A stretch of DNA of 64,000 nt from Marinobacter flavimaris (GCF_002933295.1 NZ_PSSW01000008.1:124001-188000); one strand, 5' to 3'; shown: positions 32,724 through 41,948, counted from the stretch's first letter. A program made the numbers and translations. Notes: generated from the sequence alone by a model not told the origin.

Positions 32724-32724
32724 T

Positions 32725-32961
32725 CTACTGGCTCGCCAGGACCAGATTTACAATAACGATCAGGCCTACAACAAAGCTGGCTGTGAACAGAATGCCGGCA
32801 ATGATGTAAGGCCAGGGGCTATGGCTTGAAAAGTCCTCTTCCCGGCGCTTGTCGGACTGAACTCCGAACGCGCCTGCGAGTATGCTTTGCATGACTTTCA
32901 ATACGCCAGGTCCACGCGGCTTTTTTTCGTCCCGTTTTTCCGCTTCTGAAGATTCAGTCAT
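32725..32961 (-). CDS. DUF2970 small membrane protein
   Basis: This 78-residue protein has a charged, soluble N-terminal half with GVLKVMQSILAGAFGVQSDKRREEDF, the DUF2970 signature, and one C-terminal membrane segment (~53-75). The family is small, proteobacterial and uncharacterised. The gene starts 33 bases after metH on the same strand and is probably transcribed with it. It ends next to the 34-residue peptide gene from the other strand. Confidence 0.88.
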   Translation of the reverse strand: MTESSEAEKRDEKKPRGPGVLKVMQSILAGAFGVQSDKRREEDFSSHSPWPYIIAGILFTASFVVGLIVIVNLVLASQ

Positions 32962-32994
32962 ACATCCGCCCCTGATCTGTGCTTCACCCGAAGC

Positions 32995-35900
32995 TTACTC
33001 TGCCGGATCGTACGCCAGGCTTGGCGCAAGCCAGCGTTCTGCCTCGGCCTTGGAAATGCCTTTGCGTTCAGCATAGTCCTCAACCTGGTCAGCGCCAATT
33101 TTCCCTACCGCAAAATACTTGGATTCCGGATGCGCAAAGTACCAGCCGGAGACGGCAGCGGTCGGGAACATGGCAAAGTGCTCGGTCAACTCAATGCCTG
33201 CAGTATCAGTGGCCTCAAGCAAATTGAACAAGGTTGCCTTCTCCGTGTGGTCCGGGCACGCCGGGTAGCCGGGTGCCGGACGTATTCCGCGGTACCTTTC
33301 CTTGATCAGGTCATCGTTGGCCAGCTTTTCATCAGCGGCATAGCCCCAGAACTCCTGGCGAACCCGCTCGTGCATCCGCTCGGCGAAAGCTTCTGCCAGG
33401 CGGTCGGCCAACGCCTTCACCATAATCGCGTTATAGTCGTCGTTGGCATCTTTGAACTCTACCGAGAATTCTTCTGCACCAATGCCGGTGGTGACCGCGA
33501 AACCGCCCACGTAGTCCACCGTCCCGGAGCCTTCAGGCGCGACAAAATCCGACAGCGCCATCATGGGTTTGCCCGGTGCCTTTTCATCCTGCTGACGGAG
33601 GTGGTGCAGAGTAGTCAGCTCCTCGGTGCAGGATTCGTCCGTGTAAAGCACAACATCGTCACCGCGGCGGTTGGCTGGCCAGAAACCGATGACGCCACGG
33701 GCAGAGACCCGCTTTTCATCAATCATCCGGTGCAGAATCTTCTGGGCATCGTCAAAGAGGTGGCGGGCAGCCTCGCCACGCTTCGGGTCATCAAAAATGG
33801 CCGGGTACTTGCCAGAAATATCCCAGGACATGAAGAACGGCGTCCAGTCGATGTAGTCCACCAGCTCGTTGAGGTCATATTCCTCGAACACCCGGATGCC
33901 GGTGAAAGCCGGCTTTGGAGGCTGGTAGCCTTCGAAGGAGATGTCGGGGGCGCGATCACGAGCTTCCTTCAGGGAAACCAGCTTGGTGCGGTCACCCCGG
34001 TTCTTGCGGCGCTCGCGGATTTCGTCATATTCAGTTCGGGCGGCTTCCACAAACTCGGGCTTCGCATTCTTGCTCAGAAGCTGGGATGCGACGTTCACGC
34101 AGCGGGATGCGTCCGACACGTACAGCGCGATGTCGTTCTTGTACTGGGGCTCGATTTTTACCGCGGTATGCGCCTTGGAAGTTGTTGCGCCACCGATCAT
34201 CAGCGGAATGTTGAAATCGAGTCGTTGCATCTCGCGAGCCACGTGGACCATTTCGTCCAGAGACGGTGTAATCAGACCGCTCAGACCAATAAGGTCGACA
34301 TCGTGTTCTTTTGCAGCAGCGAGGATCTTGTCGCAGGGCACCATCACACCCAGGTCAATCACCTCATAGTTGTTGCATTGCAGGACCACTCCCACGATGT
34401 TCTTGCCGATATCATGGACATCGCCCTTTACCGTGGCCATCAGGATCTTGCCCTTGGCTTTCTGGTCTTCCGTTTTCTCCGCTTCGATGTAGGGAATCAG
34501 GTGTGCAACAGCCTGTTTCATGACGCGGGCGCTTTTGACCACCTGGGGCAGGAACATCTTGCCATCGCCGAAGAGGTCTCCGACCACGTTCATGCCATCC
34601 ATCAATGGGCCTTCAATGACCTCAATGGGATGTGTGGCTCTCTGGCGGCAGGCTTCGGTATCGTCCACGATATAGGTGGTAATGCCTTTGACCAGTGCAT
34701 GTTCCAGGCGCTTCTCCACCGGCCATTCACGCCAGGCCAGGTCTTCCTCCTGGGTTTTGCCGCCTTTGCCTTTGTAGCGTTCGGCGATCTCAAGGAGCCG
34801 GTCGGTGGAATCATCACGGCGGTTCAGGACAACATCTTCCACCAGCTCTTTGAGCTCCGGATCGATTTCATCGTAGATCACCAGTTGGCCGGGGTTCACG
34901 ATGCCCATGTTCATCCCCGCCTTGATGGCGTGGTAGAGGAACACCGAGTGGATGGCTTCACGGACTACATCATTGCCGCGGAACGAGAAGGACACGTTGC
35001 TCACGCCGCCGGAAATTGAGGCGTGGGGCAGGTTTTCCCGAATCCAGCGGGCGGCGTTGATGAAATCCACCGCGTAGTTGTTGTGTTCCTCGATGCCTGT
35101 GGCAATGGCAAAGATGTTCGGATCAAAAATGATATCCGCCGGGTTGAAGCCGATGCCGGTCAACACGTCGTAAGAGCGCTTGCAGATCTCGGTCTTGCGC
35201 TCGTAGGTGTCTGCCTGGCCCTGTTCGTCAAAGGCCATTACCACCACGGCGGCGCCATAGCGCATGCAATCTCTGGCGCGCTTGACGAACTCCTCTTCGC
35301 CTTCCTTGAGACTGATGGAGTTCACAACCGCCTTGCCCTGGATGCAGCGCAATCCTGCTTCGATCACATCCCACTTGGAGGAGTCGATCATGATCGGCAC
35401 CCGGGAGATATCCGGCTCGGAGGCGACGAGGTTCAGGAAGGTGACCATCACCTCTTTCGACTCCAGCATGCCCTCATCCATGTTGATGTCGATGATCTGG
35501 GCACCGTTTTCCACCTGATCACGGGCGACGCTGAGGGCCTCTTCGTATTGCTCTTCCTTGATCAGACGCAGGAAGCGCTTGGAGCCGGTGACGTTGGTCC
35601 GCTCACCCACGTTGATAAACAGAACATTGTCGTCGCCTGTGAACGGCTCAAGGCCAGAAAGACGCAACGCTTTCGGGCGTTCGGGAATCTTCCGGGGCGG
35701 GTACTTGGACACCGCCTGGGCGATGGCTTCGATGTGATCCGGCCGGGAGCCACAGCAGCCACCGATGATGTTCAGAAAACCGTCACGGGCGAAGCCTTCG
35801 ATGATCTCGGCCATTTCCTCGGGTGTCTGATCGTATTCACCAAACTCGTTGGGAAGGCCGGCATTCGGGTGGGCGCTGACATAGGTTTCCGCCTTTGCAG

Positions 35901-36693
35901 ACAGCTCTTCCACATAAGGTCGCAGGGCGTCGGCCCCCAGTGCGCAGTTCAGGCCAACGGATATGGGTTTGGCGTGGGCCACCGAATTCCAGAAAGCCTC
36001 GGTGGTCTGACCGGAAAGGGTTCGGCCGGAGGCATCGGTAATGGTGCCGGAAATCATGATCGGCAGGGTGATGCCGCTGTCCTCAAAATACTGCTGAGTG
36101 GCGTAGATCGCCGCTTTCGCGTTCAGCGTATCGAAAATGGTTTCAATCAGGATCAGGTCGCAGCCGCCTTCGACCAGGCCTCCTACCGCTTCGTAGTAGT
36201 TATCGACCAGGGTCTGGAAATCGACATTGCGGTAGCCCGGGTTATTGACATCCGGTGAGATGGAGGCGGTCCGCGATGTCGGCCCGACGGCACCGGCAAC
36301 AAATCGCGGCTTTTCCGGGTTTTTCGCGGTGTACTCATCCGCGATCTGCCGGGCCAGTTCGGCTGCGGCCACGTTCAGTTCTCTGGCAATCGCTTCCAGC
36401 CCATAGTCCGCCTGGGAAAGCTGGGTGGAGTTAAAGGTGTTGGTCTCGATAATGTCTGCGCCGGCGTCCAGGTAGTCCGCGTGGATGTTGCGGAGCAGGG
36501 CGGGCTGGGTCAGGTTCAGCAGGTCATTATTGCCCTGAACTTCCCGCTCGTAGTCGGCAAACCGATCGCCACGGAACGCCTTCTCGTCCAGCTTGAGATT
36601 CTGGATCATGGTGCCCATGCCGCCATCAAGGATCACGATGCGTTCCTGCAGGGCCTTGTGGAGCTGGTCGAGACGGGTGGTGCGATCGGTCAT
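32995..36693 (-). CDS. metH: Cobalamin-dependent methionine synthase
   Basis: MetH moves a methyl group from methyltetrahydrofolate to homocysteine through cobalamin. The 1232-residue protein has all four modules: homocysteine domain (~1-330) with the zinc cysteines in GLNCALG (~249) and GGCCGS (~313-314); the pterin domain (~350-620); the cap and B12 domain with DVHDIGKN (~757-764, the His that ligates cobalt) and [13 protein letters not shown]; and the reactivation domain at the end with [15 protein letters not shown], which binds SAM. Length is normal. I find no B12 or SAM riboswitch in the 230-base upstream region. Confidence 0.98.
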   Translation of the reverse strand: MTDRTTRLDQLHKALQERIVILDGGMGTMIQNLKLDEKAFRGDRFADYEREVQGNNDLLNLTQPALLRNIHADYLDAGADIIETNTFNSTQLSQADYGLEAIARELNVAAAELARQIADEYTAKNPEKPRFVAGAVGPTSRTASISPDVNNPGYRNVDFQTLVDNYYEAVGGLVEGGCDLILIETIFDTLNAKAAIYATQQYFEDSGITLPIMISGTITDASGRTLSGQTTEAFWNSVAHAKPISVGLNCALGADALRPYVEELSAKAETYVSAHPNAGLPNEFGEYDQTPEEMAEIIEGFARDGFLNIIGGCCGSRPDHIEAIAQAVSKYPPRKIPERPKALRLSGLEPFTGDDNVLFINVGERTNVTGSKRFLRLIKEEQYEEALSVARDQVENGAQIIDINMDEGMLESKEVMVTFLNLVASEPDISRVPIMIDSSKWDVIEAGLRCIQGKAVVNSISLKEGEEEFVKRARDCMRYGAAVVVMAFDEQGQADTYERKTEICKRSYDVLTGIGFNPADIIFDPNIFAIATGIEEHNNYAVDFINAARWIRENLPHASISGGVSNVSFSFRGNDVVREAIHSVFLYHAIKAGMNMGIVNPGQLVIYDEIDPELKELVEDVVLNRRDDSTDRLLEIAERYKGKGGKTQEEDLAWREWPVEKRLEHALVKGITTYIVDDTEACRQRATHPIEVIEGPLMDGMNVVGDLFGDGKMFLPQVVKSARVMKQAVAHLIPYIEAEKTEDQKAKGKILMATVKGDVHDIGKNIVGVVLQCNNYEVIDLGVMVPCDKILAAAKEHDVDLIGLSGLITPSLDEMVHVAREMQRLDFNIPLMIGGATTSKAHTAVKIEPQYKNDIALYVSDASRCVNVASQLLSKNAKPEFVEAARTEYDEIRERRKNRGDRTKLVSLKEARDRAPDISFEGYQPPKPAFTGIRVFEEYDLNELVDYIDWTPFFMSWDISGKYPAIFDDPKRGEAARHLFDDAQKILHRMIDEKRVSARGVIGFWPANRRGDDVVLYTDESCTEELTTLHHLRQQDEKAPGKPMMALSDFVAPEGSGTVDYVGGFAVTTGIGAEEFSVEFKDANDDYNAIMVKALADRLAEAFAERMHERVRQEFWGYAADEKLANDDLIKERYRGIRPAPGYPACPDHTEKATLFNLLEATDTAGIELTEHFAMFPTAAVSGWYFAHPESKYFAVGKIGADQVEDYAERKGISKAEAERWLAPSLAYDPAE

Positions 36694-36746
36694 AGGTTTA
36701 CTTCCGGATGTCGTTAAAAACGCGGTATTAAAATCAATGGCGCGGG

Positions 36747-36755
36747 ATCATAGCA
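36747..36755 (-). promoter_or_regulatory. Extended -10 promoter of metH
   Basis: On the minus strand the string TGCTATGAT gives an extended -10 (TGn then TATGAT) 53 bases before the metH ATG. A clear -35 is not needed for extended -10 promoters and none is obvious. Confidence 0.5.
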
Positions 36756-36847
36756 AAATTGCCCGAGCCCGTCTTAGTACGAATGACGATTATCAATTGC
36801 CTACTGCAAATACCTGCCAATACGGGAAATTCATTACCTTCGTAAAG

Positions 36848-36865
36848 CCCGACTATTTTACTTGG
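36848..36865 (+). promoter_or_regulatory. Possible IscR-type site upstream of nfuA
   Basis: CCCGACTATTTTACTTGG matches the left half and centre of the type 1 IscR consensus (YYGACTRWWWYA) exactly, but the right half is degenerate. It lies just upstream of the predicted -35. IscR control of nfuA is known in other gammaproteobacteria. Confidence 0.4.
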
Positions 36866-36867
36866 TC

Positions 36868-36896
36868 TTTCATGTTCCCGCGAACTCCCTTAAAAT
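36868..36896 (+). promoter_or_regulatory. Candidate nfuA promoter
   Basis: TTTCAT at 36868 and TAAAAT at 36891 are spaced by 17 bases, about 30 bases before the nfuA ATG. Confidence 0.5.
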
Positions 36897-36925
36897 GAAT
36901 CCAAACTTTCAAACGGGTTGAAAAC

Positions 36926-37513
36926 ATGGCTCAGGTTACTGTGACAGATCCCGCTCGGGATTATCTTGCACAACTTATCGAAAAACAGGACGTGGAAGGC
37001 ATGGGCGTACGTATCTTCGTGACCCAGCCCGGCACCAAAAACGCCGAAACCTGTCTGGCCTACTGCCCGCCTAACGAAGTAGTACCGACGGACGAGCAGG
37101 TAGATCTGGACAAGTTCATCCTGTATCTGGACCACAATTCCGTGCCCTTCCTCGAAGAGGCCTACGTGGATTACTCCAAGGACCAGATGGGTGGGCAGCT
37201 CACCATCAAGGCACCAAACGCAAAAGTGCCCAAGATTGATGACGACGCACCTCTGCCGGATCGGGTGAACTACATACTCGCTTCCGAGATCAATCCGAAT
37301 CTGGCCGCCCATGGCGGCGAGGTGTCCCTTGTGGAGATCGTCGACGAATCCGTGGCCGTGCTGCGTTTCGGTGGCGGTTGCCAGGGTTGCTCGGCAGTCA
37401 GCCTGACCCTGAAGCAGGGCGTGGAATCAACCTTGAAAGAGCGGGTTCCGGAAATCACTGCAGTGCGTGATGTGACCGACCACTCCTACACCGAAAACGC
37501 CTACTACCAGTAA
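36926..37513 (+). CDS. nfuA: Fe-S biogenesis protein NfuA
   Basis: NfuA carries [4Fe-4S] clusters to target enzymes, mainly under oxidative or iron stress. The 195-residue protein has the two expected domains: an N-terminal degenerate A-type domain (~1-95) lacking the cluster cysteines in order, and a C-terminal Nfu domain with [11 protein letters not shown] (Cys152 and Cys155), which binds the cluster between two subunits. It diverges from metH. An IscR-like site is seen in its promoter. A GC-rich hairpin follows the stop codon. Confidence 0.97.
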   Translation: MAQVTVTDPARDYLAQLIEKQDVEGMGVRIFVTQPGTKNAETCLAYCPPNEVVPTDEQVDLDKFILYLDHNSVPFLEEAYVDYSKDQMGGQLTIKAPNAKVPKIDDDAPLPDRVNYILASEINPNLAAHGGEVSLVEIVDESVAVLRFGGGCQGCSAVSLTLKQGVESTLKERVPEITAVRDVTDHSYTENAYYQ

Positions 37514-37531
37514 GTCCTTCCTGCCCGGTTT

Positions 37532-37553
37532 GCCGCGCCCTGCGGGGCGCGGC
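37532..37553. repeat. GC-rich hairpin after nfuA
   Basis: GCCGCGCCC and GGGCGCGGC form a perfect 9-bp stem with a TGCG loop. No T run follows on the + strand, so it is either a weak terminator or an mRNA 3'-end stabiliser. Confidence 0.6.
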
Positions 37554-37686
37554 ATCTATTCGGCCTGCCGCATTACCGCTTTCGCCATGGCTGCTCGGCC
37601 AATGTTGTGACATTTCAATTACTTCATCATTTGTCGCATACACAGCAACTGCAGGCAGGTACTATCCTGTCTGTCCGTTAACGGCA

Positions 37687-37714
37687 TTATCACCGCCTAA
37701 AAACGGATTACACT
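37687..37714 (+). promoter_or_regulatory. Candidate promoter of the DUF445 gene
   Basis: TTATCA at 37687 and TACACT at 37709 are separated by 16 bases and sit shortly before the TTG start at 37733. Confidence 0.4.
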
Positions 37715-37732
37715 CTTCTACCGGGGTCAAAC

Positions 37733-38932
37733 TTGTTCGACGTTGCGCTTCTGTCAGTGCCTCTTATGGCGGCTGTTGTTGGTTGGCTGACCAACTGGCT
37801 GGCCATCCAGATGTCCTTCTATCCGGTGCAGTTCATCGGGGTGGGGCTGATAGGGTGGCAGGGCGTTATTCCCCGCAAAGCGGAAAAGATGGCGCATATC
37901 TGCATCGACAGGACGCTTCGGCAGTTCGGCGACCTCAACGCTGTCTACCAGAAGCTTGAACCGCAGCGCATCGTTGAGCAGGTGATTTCCCAGGTGACCC
38001 CGCGGATGGATGAGTACATCGATGAGGTTATGTACGAAATCCAGCCGGTCCTTTGGGACAACCTTCCGTTATTTGTCAGAAACCGGATTTATCAGTGGGC
38101 CCGTGAACAGCTGCCCTCCAGGGTAGAGGAGCTGGTGGAGGACTTTGGTGACGATCTGGACGAGTTGGTCGACCTCAAGGCTCTGCTCAGCCGCGAACTC
38201 GAAAAACATCCGGACATGATGAACCGGATTTTCCAGCAAGCCGGTGCGGTGGAGCTTCAGTCTGTGATCAACCGAGGTGCGGTTATCGGAGGCATTCTTG
38301 GCGCTCTCCTTGTGCCCTTATGGACCCGCTATCCGGAGCCCTGGCTGCTGCCGCTGGGCGGCTTCGTGGTCGGTTTCGTGACCAACTGGATTGCCATCAA
38401 CCTGATTTTCGCGCCGCTCAAGCCCCGACGAATCCTGTTTTGGAAGGTTCAGGGTTTGTTTTTGCGCAGGCAGCCAGAAATCAGTGATGTCTGGGCCAGG
38501 CTGGTGGCGGAGGAACTGATTACTGTAGAGAAGGTTGCCGACGCCATGATCAACGGCAGCCACGGTGACAGAACCCGTGCGATTATCCAGAAACACCTTC
38601 GCCCCTTACTGGACAACTCTGTCATCATGAAGCTGACGGCGCAGGTCACCGTTGGTATGACGGGTTACACCGAGCTCAAGAAAGCCATGAACCAGAAGGC
38701 GGTACTGGCTACGCGTGACGTGTTCAGTGACCCGGCTTTTAACCGTGAGCGGGCACCTGTGGTAGCCGAAGTTCTGTCCGGCCAGATGAAAGCGCTGAAA
38801 CCCGATGAATTCCAGGACATCCTGCGCCCTGCGTTCCGGGAAGAAGAGGTCCAGTTGATGATTGTGGGCGGTATTTTTGGTGCCCTGGCAGGGTTACTCC
38901 AGTTCGTTTCCCTGAACTATCTGAATTTCTAG
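37733..38932 (+). CDS. DUF445 inner-membrane protein
   Basis: The 399-residue protein has membrane segments at both ends and in the middle (about residues 1-18, 183-215 and 370-395) with a large helical domain between them. It shows the family's duplicated motif: GWLTNWLAIQMSFYPVQFIG near the start and FVTNWIAINLIFAPLKPRR near the middle. DUF445 proteins are widespread and their role is unknown. The start is assigned to a TTG with a weak GGGG site, chosen because it gives the full first membrane segment. The next small membrane gene is 41 bases downstream. Confidence 0.88.
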   Translation: MFDVALLSVPLMAAVVGWLTNWLAIQMSFYPVQFIGVGLIGWQGVIPRKAEKMAHICIDRTLRQFGDLNAVYQKLEPQRIVEQVISQVTPRMDEYIDEVMYEIQPVLWDNLPLFVRNRIYQWAREQLPSRVEELVEDFGDDLDELVDLKALLSRELEKHPDMMNRIFQQAGAVELQSVINRGAVIGGILGALLVPLWTRYPEPWLLPLGGFVVGFVTNWIAINLIFAPLKPRRILFWKVQGLFLRRQPEISDVWARLVAEELITVEKVADAMINGSHGDRTRAIIQKHLRPLLDNSVIMKLTAQVTVGMTGYTELKKAMNQKAVLATRDVFSDPAFNRERAPVVAEVLSGQMKALKPDEFQDILRPAFREEEVQLMIVGGIFGALAGLLQFVSLNYLNF

Positions 38933-38973
38933 CCGGAATGAATCCCGTTATCGGGAGTACAAGGAGGAAGGCC

Positions 38974-39342
38974 ATGCCTTTTTGGCTAACACTGACAATC
39001 CAGATTCTTGCAACCGTTGGCGCCGTGCTTGTCACTCTCTGGGGGTTCTGGCGTTTCGTGGTCCGTCCATACCTCGATGCCAGGGTGGCGGAACTGATTG
39101 AGGCCGGCCGGGAAATCGAACCGGCGGTGACTCGCGGTGTAAAAAAGGGTGTGGCAGATACCATCCGGGAACTGCCAGAAAGCGCCCTTGACGGCACCGT
39201 TAAAGAATCGACCCGCCAGTTCCTGAAATTTGGCTCTGGCCTGTTTGAGAACGGCCTGAGCAGCTTCCTTGGCAGTGCAGCGGACCTGGAACGCAACAGG
39301 CAGAAGGACGGCGCTGCCTCAAAGGACTCTAAAGACAGTTAG
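38974..39342 (+). CDS. Small single-span membrane protein of unknown function
   Basis: This 122-residue protein has one N-terminal membrane segment (~5-27) and an amphipathic helical tail ending in a Lys/Asp/Ser-rich stretch. The ATG at 38974 follows a near-perfect AAGGAGG site by 6 bases, which decides the start; 12 codons of the longer frame upstream are excluded. I recognise no family. It is very likely co-transcribed with the DUF445 gene and may be its partner. Its 3' end overlaps the convergent tusE gene by 14 bases. Confidence 0.8.
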   Translation: MPFWLTLTIQILATVGAVLVTLWGFWRFVVRPYLDARVAELIEAGREIEPAVTRGVKKGVADTIRELPESALDGTVKESTRQFLKFGSGLFENGLSSFLGSAADLERNRQKDGAASKDSKDS

Positions 39343-39655
39343 TTGGCCTTGGCAGCCCCGCAATCCTGCAGGCGGTCTTTGCAGGGGTGCCGGGAAACAG
39401 CTGCATCAGGTAGATGCTGTTCCCCTTATCCTCGCCGAGCGCTTCTTTGACCGCCTTCACAAACAGGCGATTAGAGGGTGGCGACATTTCATGCTCTTTA
39501 TAAAAAGATCTAAGAAACTTTATGATTTCCCAGTGTTTTTCTGTGAGATCCACGTCGTCCTCGGCAGCGATGGCCGTCGCGACACCTTCGGTCCACGTCT
39601 GGGCGTCTTCAAGAAAGCCTTCGTTGTTTCGTTGTGGCATTGCATTACTGACCAT
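39329..39655 (-). CDS. tusE: TusE/DsrC-family sulfur carrier
   Basis: TusE takes persulfide sulfur from TusD and passes it to MnmA for 2-thiouridine at the wobble base of tRNA. This 108-residue DsrC-family protein has the HWEIIKFLRSFY helix and the C-terminal arm AKTACRIAGLPRPTNCL. It has the penultimate catalytic Cys107 and also Cys96, eleven residues earlier. Classical DsrC has both cysteines; E. coli TusE has only the last. So this protein could form the intra-arm disulfide of DsrC. It is the last gene of tusDCBE and overlaps a convergent gene by 14 bases. Two nearby ATGs leave the exact start open by 5 codons. Confidence 0.92.
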   Translation of the reverse strand: MVSNAMPQRNNEGFLEDAQTWTEGVATAIAAEDDVDLTEKHWEIIKFLRSFYKEHEMSPPSNRLFVKAVKEALGEDKGNSIYLMQLFPGTPAKTACRIAGLPRPTNCL

Positions 39656-39658
39656 GGT

Positions 39659-39943
39659 TTACCAACTGATTACCCGTTGTGCCTGCAATGAAAGCGTTAC
39701 CATCTCCGCAAAGTCCACAGAACTGACGTTGCCGCTCAGATCTCCCAGTCCGCGCGCCTCGACGTCCGGAATGAGCGCAAAGACCTTGCTGGCGCCCGGC
39801 AGAAGGTTCCCGCGTGCCAGCAACAGCACGCCGTTGCCGGTCAGAAGAAGGCCGTCTTCTGCAGACATCATTTCAACGCACCGCGCGGCCCGGGGATGAT
39901 CGGGGGATTTGTTCAATATGTGCAATGTCTGGATGTCAGTCAT
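39659..39943 (-). CDS. tusB: Sulfurtransferase subunit TusB
   Basis: TusB (DsrH family) is one of three subunits of the TusBCD hexamer that relays persulfide sulfur from TusA to TusE. The 94-residue protein starts MTDIQTLHILNKSPDHPRAARC and has the typical strand GNGVLLLARGNLL. TusB is the most variable subunit and its identity here rests on size, its start, and its fixed place between tusC and tusE. It ends 3 bases before tusE begins. Confidence 0.9.
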   Translation of the reverse strand: MTDIQTLHILNKSPDHPRAARCVEMMSAEDGLLLTGNGVLLLARGNLLPGASKVFALIPDVEARGLGDLSGNVSSVDFAEMVTLSLQAQRVISW

Positions 39944-39948
39944 CTGAG

Positions 39949-40299
39949 CTAACCTGCAAATGCGGTGTGGTCATAGTCAGTGAGGAGATCGGCATCAGCA
40001 TCTACCAGGGTGACGCCTTCAATCAGCGAATGCTCATCGAGGCCGTAGGCAATACAGGCAGCCCGATCAGCCAGGATCGCGTCCATGCCGAATATCGGTG
40101 CTGCAGTGAGATTCTTCTCCACAGACTTCTGTTCAATGCCTCCGGCGTGCTGAGTCTGTCTCAGCCAGTTAACGCCAGGCCCGGTGAATAGCAGGGATGC
40201 CGACTGGTCGAAGGCTGCCAGCGAAAACGCCATATCCAGTGCTTCCCGTCCGGTCCACGCGCCGTAGGGAGGCTGGTCAATCATGATCAGTGTGGTCAT
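39949..40299 (-). CDS. tusC: Sulfurtransferase subunit TusC
   Basis: TusC (DsrF family) is a structural subunit of TusBCD. The 116-residue protein has the DsrE-fold pattern: PPYGAWTGREALDMAFSLAAFDQSASLLFTG-type first half, no catalytic Cys at the TusD position, and a middle region with ADRAACIAYGL. The ATG at 40299 fits the family N-terminus MTTLIMIDQPPYG; 20 extra codons upstream overlap tusD and are rejected. It lies 2 bases after tusD and 5 bases before tusB. Confidence 0.93.
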   Translation of the reverse strand: MTTLIMIDQPPYGAWTGREALDMAFSLAAFDQSASLLFTGPGVNWLRQTQHAGGIEQKSVEKNLTAAPIFGMDAILADRAACIAYGLDEHSLIEGVTLVDADADLLTDYDHTAFAG

Positions 40300-40301
40300 G
40301 G

Positions 40302-40706
40302 TCAGTCTCCAGCGTGGAAATAAAGCGTGCGCGTGGATTTGATTCGCCCCTCGACCCATTCTCCGAGGCCAGCGATTTCAAACGGGGCCCGAAGATTGGC
40401 CGAAGGCAATTCATAGCGTTTCTGTTCGGTTTCGTTGACGAGGCCACGACGCAGCGCGGAGGCAATGCATGCCACACCGGGAATCTTGTGCTGAGTCAGA
40501 AACCGGGACCATTCGTCTGGCCAGTGGGTTTCGTCAGACGGCGGCGCGCAGAGCGCAGAGGCCAAATGGACCCCGTCACCGTAGAGGAACACCCGGTCAA
40601 TCTGATGGCCAGCATCTACCGCTGCCTTCGCAAAGCCGAGAGCAGTCTGGGGCGCCTGAGACGAGTAGGGCGCGCCAGTAATTACCAGGGTAAAGGTTTC
40701 GGACAT
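40302..40706 (-). CDS. tusD: Sulfurtransferase subunit TusD
   Basis: TusD (DsrE family) carries the active cysteine that receives sulfur from TusA. The 134-residue protein has FTLVITGAPYSSQAPQTALGFAKAA at the start and the active-site motif CIASALRRG, matching the E. coli CVSAALRRG around Cys78. The gene begins the tusDCBE operon in the minus direction, which matches the order in Pseudomonas. Confidence 0.95.
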   Translation of the reverse strand: MSETFTLVITGAPYSSQAPQTALGFAKAAVDAGHQIDRVFLYGDGVHLASALCAPPSDETHWPDEWSRFLTQHKIPGVACIASALRRGLVNETEQKRYELPSANLRAPFEIAGLGEWVEGRIKSTRTLYFHAGD

Positions 40707-40761
40707 GGTTCCTGTTCGTTATAAGTCTGCAAGACAATGACTTTCAGTTTACCGAAAGCAA

Positions 40762-40788
40762 AAACCCCGGCAACTGCCGGGGTTTCGA
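40762..40788 (-). terminator. Terminator after the Bax-inhibitor-like gene
   Basis: AAACCCCGGC and GCCGGGGTTT form a perfect 10-bp stem with loop AACT. On the minus strand it is followed by a T run, so it ends the transcript of the gene at 40810-41514 before the tusDCBE promoter. Confidence 0.85.
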
Positions 40789-40809
40789 AGCGGCTGATTC
40801 AGCCTGGTA

Positions 40810-41514
40810 TCAATCTTCGCCACTGAACGCAGACAGCAGGTGCAGCAGGCTGACGAACAGGTTGTAGATGGATACATACAGACCAACAGTGGCGATGACG
40901 TAGTTACGCTCACCACCCTTGATGATCTGGCTGGTCTCGAACAGGATCATGATCGAAGCAAAGATCGTGAAGCCGGCGGACACTGCCAGATGCAGAACAG
41001 AGCTCTCCATCAGGAAGGCCAGAAGCATGGCACCGATCAGTACAAACGCACCAGCGGTCAGGAAGCTGGACATGAAGCTGAAGTCTTTCTTGGTGATGAT
41101 GGCCGTGGCAGACAGACCAACAAACGCAACTGCGGTCAGTGTCAGCGCCTGGGCGACAATCGAGGAAGCGCCGGCAGCTACGAAGGCGCCAATGATCGGA
41201 CCCAGGGTGTATCCCATGAACCCGGTCAGGGCGAAGGTAGTCACGATGCCCCAGGGGCTGTTTTTCAACTTATAGGTTGCGAACAGCAGCCCAATGTATC
41301 CCACGATGGTGATCAGGAAGCCCGGGTGGGTTCCGTTCATGTTCAGGAATGCTGTCAGCGCCGAAAAGGCGAGTGTCATGCCAAGCAGCATATAGGTGTT
41401 GCGCAACACCTTCATCGCATCATCGCTGATGCCTGTGGTCGCGCGCTCCGTCTGGGGAGTCGAATAGGCTCCCTGAGAGTTCTGAACGCCGAATCGTCTG
41501 TCTTCCATTGTCAT
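40810..41514 (-). CDS. Bax inhibitor-1/YccA family membrane protein
   Basis: This is a seven-segment membrane protein of the BI-1/TMBIM family. In bacteria these include YccA, which modulates the FtsH protease, and YetJ, a pH-sensitive calcium leak channel. The 234-residue protein has seven hydrophobic segments after a short hydrophilic N-terminus, and the family sequence VLRNTYMLLGMTLAFSA and GFTIFASIMILFETSQIIKGG. The acidic C-terminus ends SGED. The gene is transcribed alone, with a terminator downstream. Confidence 0.93.
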   Translation of the reverse strand: MTMEDRRFGVQNSQGAYSTPQTERATTGISDDAMKVLRNTYMLLGMTLAFSALTAFLNMNGTHPGFLITIVGYIGLLFATYKLKNSPWGIVTTFALTGFMGYTLGPIIGAFVAAGASSIVAQALTLTAVAFVGLSATAIITKKDFSFMSSFLTAGAFVLIGAMLLAFLMESSVLHLAVSAGFTIFASIMILFETSQIIKGGERNYVIATVGLYVSIYNLFVSLLHLLSAFSGED

Positions 41515-41654
41515 CTCCGTTTATAACGACTGGATACTGGTTCCCATAATAGTGTCAGATACGCAACTTTCAATCATTTACGACAGGAAAACGTCTTCCG
41601 GATTCCATTAAAAACCGTTAATGTTGAAAAATGCGGCGGGTTTTATGCAGAGCG

Positions 41655-41682
41655 TTGACAGCACAGGCAATTCCGGTATCAT
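41655..41682 (+). promoter_or_regulatory. Promoter of tRNA-Ser
   Basis: A perfect -35 TTGACA at 41655 and a -10 TATCAT at 41677 are 16 bases apart. The tRNA starts about 30 bases after the expected transcription start. Confidence 0.75.
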
Positions 41683-41719
41683 GCTCACCGCTGTCGCAAT
41701 GACGGCGAATGGAAAAACC

Positions 41720-41810
41720 GGTGGGCTGGCAGAGTGGCTGAATGCAGCGGTCTTGAAAACCGCCGAAGGTTAGTAGCCTTCCCGGGGTTCGAATCCCTGG
41801 CCCACCGCCA
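41720..41810 (+). tRNA. tRNA-Ser (anticodon UGA)
   Basis: The 91-base gene folds as a class II tRNA: acceptor stem GGTGGGC with GCCCACC, discriminator G, and encoded CCA at 41808-41810. The anticodon loop CTTGAAA has TGA at 41754-41756, reading UCA codons. A long variable arm (GAAGG...CCTTC) and a TTCGAAT T-loop confirm serine identity. It is a substrate of the SerS encoded at 7.9 kb. T-rich sequence follows. Confidence 0.97.
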
Positions 41811-41948
41811 TTTTTCCTCTTACCTTTCTTTCTTCCGAATCTCCTGTTCCCCACGTGATATTTCCCGTCATAACGACGTGGTTATCCCTACTTGGTTTGA
41901 AGCCAGTTAACCCTCATTATCCTTGCACAGAGACTATGAGAGGGTGTT

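Noticed and set aside
33130..36258. Long plus-strand frames of 629 and 411 codons
   Set aside because: Both are antisense to metH, which has all four domains intact. The frames have no recognisable domain.
36790..36815. A Fur-like box (TTGATAATCGTCATTCG on the minus strand)
   Set aside because: Only about half of the 19-base consensus fits, and the right half is poor. Not strong enough to list as a site.
36694..36925. A B12 or SAM riboswitch in front of metH
   Set aside because: I looked for the B12 box and SAM-switch patterns and found neither. The predicted leader is only about 45 bases long.
41618..41854. A 78-codon open frame on the minus strand
   Set aside because: It reads across the tRNA-Ser gene in antisense. 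This is a well-known false gene type at tRNA-Ser loci and has no ribosome site.
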